Assembly (NCBI RefSeq): GCF_900176515.1
Contig: NZ_FWXV01000005.1
Location: forward strand, 122,507 to 186,506
Origin: Kibdelosporangium aridum
Lineage (GTDB): Bacteria; Actinomycetota; Actinomycetes; Mycobacteriales; Pseudonocardiaceae
Direction: 5' to 3'
DNA length: 64,000 bases
Shown: piece by piece, positions 59,185 to 64,000 of the stretch
How the letters are laid out: the number at the start of each line of letters is the position of its first letter
Numbering within the stretch: the stretch's first letter is position 1
Program-made: the position numbers and the translations under genes
The notes under the pieces: generated by a model
What the model was told of the DNA's origin: nothing
Seen by the model: only the letters and a program-made list of their open reading frames with translations
Database searches by the model: none

Positions 59185-59819
59185 TCTTCCTCGCTCGCGA
59201 TCGCGTTCACAGCCGCCGCGGTCATGGCACTACCACCGCGACGCCCGTGAACCACCAGATACTCCAACCCAAAGCTGTTGTCAGCCAAAGCTTCTTTCGA
59301 CTCGGCCGCACCGACGAACCCGACAGGGATCCCCAGCACGGCAGCGGGCCGTGGCGCGCCGTCGGCGACCATGTCGAGCAGGTGGAACAGGGCGGTCGGC
59401 GCGTTCCCAATCGCCACAACGGAATCACCCAGCCGGTCGCGCAGCAGTTCGAAGCCCGCGACGCTGCGGGTGTTGCCCATCTTCGCGGCGAGATCCGGCA
59501 CCCTGGGATCACCAAGCATGCACACGACCTCGTTGTCCGCTGGCAACCGCTTGCGCGTGACACCAGCCGCGACCATCTGTGCGTCACACAGAATCGGTGC
59601 GCCTGCTTGCAAAGCGGCACGCGCCTTCGCGACCGCGTTGGGGGAGTAGGCGATGTCGGCGACGAGATCGACCATGCCGCACGCGTGGATCATCCGGACC
59701 GCCACCTTGGCCACGTCCGCAGGCAGCCCGGCCAGGTCCGCCTCGGCACGGATGGTCGCGAAGGACTGGCGGTATATCTCCGCGCCGTCCCGCACGTATC
59801 CACTGTTCGGCTCGGTCAC
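59181..59819 (-). CDS. cobH: Precorrin-8X methylmutase
   Basis: A 212-residue CobH: RQSFATIRAEADL, VRMIHACGMVDL with the catalytic His, PILCDAQMVAAGV, VGNAPTAL-type (AIGNAPTALFHLLDM) and GIPVGFVGAAESKEAL. It moves a methyl group from C11 to C12 to give hydrogenobyrinate. The GTG at 59819 has GGAGGAG and overlaps the cobG stop (GTGA). Confidence 0.95.
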   Translation of the reverse strand: MTEPNSGYVRDGAEIYRQSFATIRAEADLAGLPADVAKVAVRMIHACGMVDLVADIAYSPNAVAKARAALQAGAPILCDAQMVAAGVTRKRLPADNEVVCMLGDPRVPDLAAKMGNTRSVAGFELLRDRLGDSVVAIGNAPTALFHLLDMVADGAPRPAAVLGIPVGFVGAAESKEALADNSFGLEYLVVHGRRGGSAMTAAAVNAIASEEE

Positions 59820-60856
59820 TCGCTCCTCCAGTAGCCCTTGCCCGTGGCGATCATTTCCACCACGTGCCCTGCTGGTTTCCCGCACCGGCGGTCACATCCC
59901 GACCAATGCACGGGAATCGTGTCTTTCCGTGTCCGCACCCAGGCCGTCGCGTCCGCTCGCACGTCCGCCAACGACTTCGCACACCCCGGCCGCCCGGCGC
60001 ACGCAGTCACACCATGCCAAGGCGAATCGGGATCGGTGACAAGGCCCGGTACGTCGGCAGCCGGAACCACGACGCTACGCCACGGGGTCAGCCGGACCCA
60101 GGGAGCAAGATCACACAGCTGCAGTGCCTGCGTTCGGGTCAGTCGCCCGAGTGGCACGGCGGCCACGGTGACGTCACCGAAGCGGCCGATCGGGTGCGTC
60201 GACGGCGGCTGGATGTCGATGCGGTCTGGACCAGGCGTACCGAGCGTGGCCACGATTCGTTGTGCGCCATCGGGTACCTCGGCCAGGCGCCACGCGTCGC
60301 CCCGGATCCGTTGGAACTCCAGCGCGGCTTTGATCACGGCCGCAACGGGATCGTCAACCCGCAGCCCGGTGTCCTTCCCTGCCAGCAGGAGAGCGTCGCC
60401 GTGCAGGCCGATGTCAGCGCCAAGCCCGCTCACATCGCCGCGGCCGTCGTCCACTGTGATCAGAAAGCGGCCGGGCAGCTTCGCCAGCTCAGGCTCGGTG
60501 CACAGTGCCTTGTCCAGCGAGTCGACAAGGTGTTGATCATCACCCAGCGGCGAGGCGATGATGTTGCGCACACGTTCATGCGACAGCGACGGCAAAAGCC
60601 CGGCCTCCCACAGCCTGGACGCCAGTTCGACCTCGGCACCCGCGGCCAGCGCCCGGACCTGGATGTTCGCCCGGGACGTCAGCTCAAGACTGCCGTCGCC
60701 CAGCTCAGCCGACGCGTCGGTCAAGGCCCTGAGCTGGGCGTTCGTCAACGTTCCACCGGGCACTCGGACCCGCGCGAGCCCGCCGTCGGCCGCCTGGTGC
60801 ACGGCGATCGCGCCAGGACAGGCATCCGGGCGCGTGCGGTCAGGTTCGGCAGGCAC
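59816..60856 (-). CDS. cobG: Precorrin-3B synthase
   Basis: A 346-residue CobG of the nitrite/sulfite reductase family. Two ferredoxin-like half domains (GGLARVRVPGGTLTNAQLRALTDAS; VTVAAVPLGRLTRTQALQLCDLA) are present. The 4Fe-4S/sirohaem cysteines are in TACAGRPGCAKSLADVRADA and HWSGCDRRCGKP. It uses O2, marking the aerobic cobalamin route. The GTG at 60856 gives the family-like N-terminus. Confidence 0.92.
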   Translation of the reverse strand: MPAEPDRTRPDACPGAIAVHQAADGGLARVRVPGGTLTNAQLRALTDASAELGDGSLELTSRANIQVRALAAGAEVELASRLWEAGLLPSLSHERVRNIIASPLGDDQHLVDSLDKALCTEPELAKLPGRFLITVDDGRGDVSGLGADIGLHGDALLLAGKDTGLRVDDPVAAVIKAALEFQRIRGDAWRLAEVPDGAQRIVATLGTPGPDRIDIQPPSTHPIGRFGDVTVAAVPLGRLTRTQALQLCDLAPWVRLTPWRSVVVPAADVPGLVTDPDSPWHGVTACAGRPGCAKSLADVRADATAWVRTRKDTIPVHWSGCDRRCGKPAGHVVEMIATGKGYWRSE

Positions 60857-60879
60857 GCGCCGGATGCTACGCGAGCGAA

Positions 60880-61416
60880 TCAGGCAGGCGTGCCACGCTG
60901 ATACGCCGCTCGGGTGAGGTGACAGCCCGTGCTGACGCTCAGCGTGGTGTTCTTGGCCGTGCCGAAGAGCAGCTCCCCACCCCAGGCGTTGCCGAAGGTG
61001 AACTCGTGGTCGCCGGGCTTGTCGACGACGGCGCCGTGCAGCTTGAACCCGTGCTGGGCCGCGATCGACTCGACCAGCTTCAGGGCCTCGTCCCACTTGG
61101 CGTCGGGCAGGTTGCCCGGCGAGTGGCCGGAGCTGTAGCGCCGTTTCTCGCCATCCGCGCCGACATCGTTGAACTCCCCGCACATCGAGGCGCCCCACGG
61201 GTCGGCCTTGGGCTGCCACGGCTGGATGCCGATCCGGGCGACCAGTTCGGTGCGGATCTCCTCGAGCATCTTGGTGTACTCCTCGTGCACCTGCTCGATG
61301 TCCGGCCGCTTCTTCAGTTCGGCGTACTGCTCGTCCTTCGACATGGAACCACCTTTCGAGTCACACGCGCCGACGAGCAGCAAGACCGTGCAGAGAAGAA
61401 GAACAACAAGTCGCAT
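60880..61416 (-). CDS. LppA-like lipoprotein
   Basis: A 178-residue lipoprotein with lipobox VGAC at residues 15-18. The mature part matches the mycobacterial LppA family (YAELKKRPDIEQVHEEYTKMLEEIRTEL; MCGEFNDVGADGEKRRYSSGHSPGN; TGCHLT). Function unknown. The ATG at 61416 overlaps the stop of the DUF1023 hydrolase, so the two are co-translated. Confidence 0.82.
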   Translation of the reverse strand: MRLVVLLLCTVLLLVGACDSKGGSMSKDEQYAELKKRPDIEQVHEEYTKMLEEIRTELVARIGIQPWQPKADPWGASMCGEFNDVGADGEKRRYSSGHSPGNLPDAKWDEALKLVESIAAQHGFKLHGAVVDKPGDHEFTFGNAWGGELLFGTAKNTTLSVSTGCHLTRAAYQRGTPA

Positions 61417-63122
61417 CAGTAAGTCCCTGGGATCGGCCAGGACAAGACGTCACCGAAACCCTTGCCGTCGTCGCGGACAACTCGTTCCTGCATTCCGCCC
61501 ACCACGACGCTCATGTTGTACTGGCTGGTGCTCTTGTCCACCATGTACGCGCTGTGCCCGGTCGACTCGGTGAGATGGCGGCCGTCCGGCAAAGTGGTTT
61601 CCTTGGCCGAGACATGGTTCATGCCGTCCATGTGACTGGGGTCGATTCCGAAGTACCCGAAATCGCCGACCGCGTCTTTCCTTGCCTCGACGTAGAACGC
61701 GTTCCCGGTAGGCACATTGATCTTGTCGATGTCGGTGGCGCCCAGTCCGGGTGAACCGTAGAACACAGCGTTGTCGACGCCGGTGTTCTGCTGCAGCGCG
61801 ATACCGGTCGTGGTCGATCCATAGGAATGGCCGAGAGCGGTCATATGCGGGTCATTGGCACGTGACGCGTCGATTCCGTTCAGGAATGGCGCGAGCTTCT
61901 TGGCGCCTTCCTGCGCGGCGTGATCGTCGAGCACGGTGTTGTCGTCGAACAACAAACCGTGGGCACCCATTTGCGGTGCCTGATATCCGATCCACGTCAC
62001 CGTCGCGACACTACCGCCGTCGCCATAGCGCTGCAGTTCCTCTTCGGTCCGGTGCTTCAGGTTGTACATGGCGTCGTCGTATCCGCCCATGCTCCCGTTC
62101 ACGGTCGAGGTCAGACCCGGCGTGAACACAGCGACGTGGTCAGCGGTGTCGATGTTGCCGTTGGCGATCGCGGCCTCGGCACGTTCGTTCGACATGTTCA
62201 ACAGCAGCAATTGCCGCCCGCCCTTGTCCAGCGTCTCCTCGATCTTGTTCAACGAATCGAGCTTCGCGTTGACGTGCTCGAGTTCGGCGTCGGCGTTGGT
62301 GAACGTGCCGCCGAACCAGTTGTCGTCCAGGTCGGCTTCCAGTTCGCGCTTGCGGGCTTCCAGCTTGGCCCGCTCGTCGTCCAGCCTGTTGCGGTTGGCC
62401 TCGTCCCTGGCCGCACCTGGCACACCGTCGAGGTTGCCGATCCAGTCCGGGTTCTGCGCGATGATCTGCTTGCGCTCGGCGTCCGACAGCGAGTCCCACC
62501 ACCCCGCGTTGTCCCAGGGCGTTCCGTCCTTCGGCGGTTCGAGGGTGGACAGGCCGCCCTGCTTGGCGCCCGCGCTGGCGGCGGCCTGCAGTGACGTGGC
62601 GCCCTGGTCGTCGACCTCGCCCTTGTCGGCCCGGCTCAGGATCGCGGCCAGGTCGTTGTCGATGTCCGTGCCGCGCCGGACCGCTTGCTCGACCCGGTCG
62701 GCCAGTTCGGTCTGGATCCGTTGGCGCTCGCGGAAATACTCGTCGATGTGCGCCGGGTCGTGTGCCGTGTCAGGCGCGTTGTCGACGACACTGCCGTCGT
62801 CGCGGATCACGAAGTGGTGCCGCTGCGCGATGTCTTCGGTCTCCTTGACGGCGTGGCCGAGTGCTTCGACCGCGTCAGCCGCCTCGCCCATTCCCCGGCG
62901 GACCGCGGCCACCCCAGCCACCAGCCGTTCCATCCGGTTGTTGAGCTCTTCACGCTTGCCCCGCGCCTGGTCGGCCGACTGCCCGGTCCACCCCTGCGGT
63001 GTCCCCGTCGCGGCCAGTTCGTCACTCAGGCCAAGCAGCTCGTCACAGCACCGGTTGAGGTCACCGACCGCGGTGTCCAACGGGCCGGACTGCCATTTGC
63101 GGATGTCTCCATAGGCAGGCAT
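61416..63122 (-). CDS. WXG100-like plus DUF1023 alpha/beta hydrolase
   Basis: A 568-residue protein. Residues 1-110 are helical and WXG100/EspA-like (MPAYGDIRKWQSGPLDTAVGDL; GTPQGWTGQSADQARGKREEL). A coiled-coil segment follows at about 220-290 (DEANRNRLDDERAKLEARKRELEADL). The C-terminal DUF1023 hydrolase domain has nucleophile Ser in ALGHSYGSTTTG and a likely catalytic His in STGHSAYM. Such proteins are probable type VII-associated effectors. The 96-residue WXG100 gene is 3 bp upstream and the lipoprotein gene directly downstream. Confidence 0.83.
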   Translation of the reverse strand: MPAYGDIRKWQSGPLDTAVGDLNRCCDELLGLSDELAATGTPQGWTGQSADQARGKREELNNRMERLVAGVAAVRRGMGEAADAVEALGHAVKETEDIAQRHHFVIRDDGSVVDNAPDTAHDPAHIDEYFRERQRIQTELADRVEQAVRRGTDIDNDLAAILSRADKGEVDDQGATSLQAAASAGAKQGGLSTLEPPKDGTPWDNAGWWDSLSDAERKQIIAQNPDWIGNLDGVPGAARDEANRNRLDDERAKLEARKRELEADLDDNWFGGTFTNADAELEHVNAKLDSLNKIEETLDKGGRQLLLLNMSNERAEAAIANGNIDTADHVAVFTPGLTSTVNGSMGGYDDAMYNLKHRTEEELQRYGDGGSVATVTWIGYQAPQMGAHGLLFDDNTVLDDHAAQEGAKKLAPFLNGIDASRANDPHMTALGHSYGSTTTGIALQQNTGVDNAVFYGSPGLGATDIDKINVPTGNAFYVEARKDAVGDFGYFGIDPSHMDGMNHVSAKETTLPDGRHLTESTGHSAYMVDKSTSQYNMSVVVGGMQERVVRDDGKGFGDVLSWPIPGTY

Positions 63123-63125
63123 CGG

Positions 63126-63416
63126 CTACCCCATGCCCTGGAAGTCGGCCTTCGCCGCTTCCTCGTTGGCGGCGTAGTGGTCAGCCGCCTTGGCCAGGTT
63201 CTCGCCGTAGGCCTGGGCGTCCGCGCTCCAGGTCTTGACCTGGTTGGTCCAGTTCGTGGCGAGCGAGCCCGCCGCCGGACCCGAACGGCTGCCCGGCATG
63301 GCCGGGCCCACGTCGTCGATGGCCGCCCCCAGTTGGACCTTGCCCGCCTGGGAAGCCGCGTCACCCGCGGCCGCGGATGCCTTCCTCAGCGAGTCGATCA
63401 CGACCTCGTAGCCCAC
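63126..63416 (-). CDS. WXG100-superfamily-like small protein
   Basis: A 96-residue helical protein starting at GTG 63416 (MGYEVVIDSLRKASAAAGDAASQ). The central turn contains a Trp-containing motif (ATNWTNQVKTW) rather than strict WXG, and the C-terminal helix ends ADFQGMG. Size and the gene next to it fit an ESX-type secretion partner or chaperone for the DUF1023 protein. No ESX machinery gene is in the window. Confidence 0.7.
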   Translation of the reverse strand: MGYEVVIDSLRKASAAAGDAASQAGKVQLGAAIDDVGPAMPGSRSGPAAGSLATNWTNQVKTWSADAQAYGENLAKAADHYAANEEAAKADFQGMG

Positions 63417-63502
63417 TTATCGCCTCCCGGTGTCTCACGCGCAGGTGAGAGGTTCATGCGGAGTGTCTGGTTCCCCGCGTGACCTTACTGAGACGTAGCG
63501 CA

Positions 63503-63537
63503 CGCGCTATCGGCCGGTGAAACTGGCCGATAGCGCG
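63503..63537 (-). terminator. Strong hairpin between the repeat-protein gene and the WXG100 gene
   Basis: A perfect 13-bp stem CGCGCTATCGGCC/GGCCGATAGCGCG with a 9-nt loop, 31 bp after the stop of the minus-strand gene at 63568. Confidence 0.8.
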
Positions 63538-63567
63538 CGGGAGAGCTACTGGTTCACGAGATGACCG

Positions 63568-64000
63568 TCATTCCCACCAGTTGACTGCGAGGCCACCGGT
63601 GTTGGTGCGGACGAACGCGTACGGCCGGTGCGACGGATCTGCCACGATCGTCGCCCCGAGCCCTCCGGCGATACCGCTGCCCACACTGCCCTGATTTGCC
63701 CAGTTCCAGGCGCGGCCGGTCCACCAGTGGACCCACAGGTTCCCGTCGCCGGCCCGCACGAACGCGTAGGGTCGGGCGTTGTCCACGGTCAACGCACCCA
63801 CTCCGTCGGAAACGCCGCCGCTGGGTGCGCCCTGGTTGGACCACGCCCAGGCCCGGCCACTCCACCAGTTGAGCCACAGGTTCCCATCAGCACCCCGGAC
63901 GAACGCGTATGGGCGTTCGGCACCACCCGAGCTGTTCCTGACGGCGGTCGCTCCCACGCCCGCGGCGATGCCGCCGCCGGGTGTGCCCTGGTTGGACCAG
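63568..64000 (-). CDS. Repeat protein with lectin/beta-propeller-like blades, 5' part outside the window
   Basis: The last 144 codons are present. They contain a unit of about 46 residues repeated in tandem: W-S/A-NQG, then a Gly-rich turn (GGVSDGVGAL), R-PYAFVR, DGNLW, NWW or HWW, and GRAW. Each unit ends in a Trp-rich strand. The final unit stops at NWWE. The pattern resembles PLL-type fucose-binding propellers and the C-terminal modules of secreted actinomycete hydrolases. The catalytic part, if any, lies beyond base 64000. Confidence 0.75.
   Translation of the reverse strand, partial: WSNQGTPGGGIAAGVGATAVRNSSGGAERPYAFVRGADGNLWLNWWSGRAWAWSNQGAPSGGVSDGVGALTVDNARPYAFVRAGDGNLWVHWWTGRAWNWANQGSVGSGIAGGLGATIVADPSHRPYAFVRTNTGGLAVNWWE

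Noticed and set aside
1..64000. CRISPR arrays, rRNA and tRNA genes
   Set aside because: No regularly spaced repeats and no cloverleaf or rRNA-like sequence noticed by eye; tRNAscan-SE and Infernal would be needed to be certain.

Overview
The window is high-GC, densely packed actinomycete DNA. Many start codons overlap the previous stop (ATGA or GTGA), GTG starts are frequent, and the gene families are typical of actinomycetes: a DUF574 methyltransferase, a Ser/Thr kinase with extracytoplasmic domain, MEDS/HATPase anti-sigma regulator, WXG100 plus DUF1023 pair, LppA lipoprotein, DUF4331 and an actinobacterial cobIJ fusion. I infer a soil filamentous actinomycete, most likely of the Pseudonocardiaceae; nothing in the window fixes the genus.

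Layout. 1-7.2 kb: 5' part of a secreted subtilase, a nuoD-like gene translationally coupled to a MidA/NDUFAF7-type methyltransferase, and a PadR-ABC transporter operon whose permease has lost its N-terminal half next to a 26-bp repeat. 7.2-12 kb: two small or orphan genes and a three-subunit molybdenum hydroxylase (PaoABC type). 12-20.4 kb: envelope genes, namely a DUF4331/TPR/NicO operon and a membrane kinase group. 20.5-27.9 kb: sugar-acid uptake and catabolism (ManD-like dehydratase, GntR-LacI hybrid regulator, ABC importer without its own ATPase, epimerase, Gfo/Idh/MocA dehydrogenase). 27.9-29.5 kb: stress regulator and acetyltransferase.

29.7-54.2 kb is the most interesting part. It holds an NAD-dependent formate dehydrogenase with a LysR regulator, a ketopantoate-reductase-like gene, a SelB-like protein with a damaged GTPase, a DUF6457 protein, a ThDP-dependent lyase that keeps the benzaldehyde-lyase active-site residues, a formyl-CoA transferase, an ADP-forming acyl-CoA synthetase, an Nramp-like transporter without the metal motifs, TerC, two oxalate/formate-type MFS carriers, a FadR-type GntR regulator and sucCD. 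A recurrent operator (core CATACTGCATACCGTATG) lies before five of these transcription units. Together they suggest a co-regulated pathway in which a carboxylate (oxalate or a 2-hydroxy acid) is activated by CoA transfer from formyl-CoA, cleaved by the ThDP lyase to regenerate formyl-CoA, and the released formate is oxidised to CO2 for NADH. An IS1341-type tnpB element and a frameshifted MFS gene lie within this region.

54.2-60.9 kb: aerobic cobalamin (corrin ring) genes cobL, cobM, cobK converging on cobIJ, cobH, cobG, with a Tat-exported hydrolase inserted. 60.9-64 kb: LppA-like lipoprotein, DUF1023 hydrolase and WXG100-like protein, then the 3' end of a gene for a protein with repeated lectin-like blades. 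I found no rRNA, tRNA or CRISPR array.
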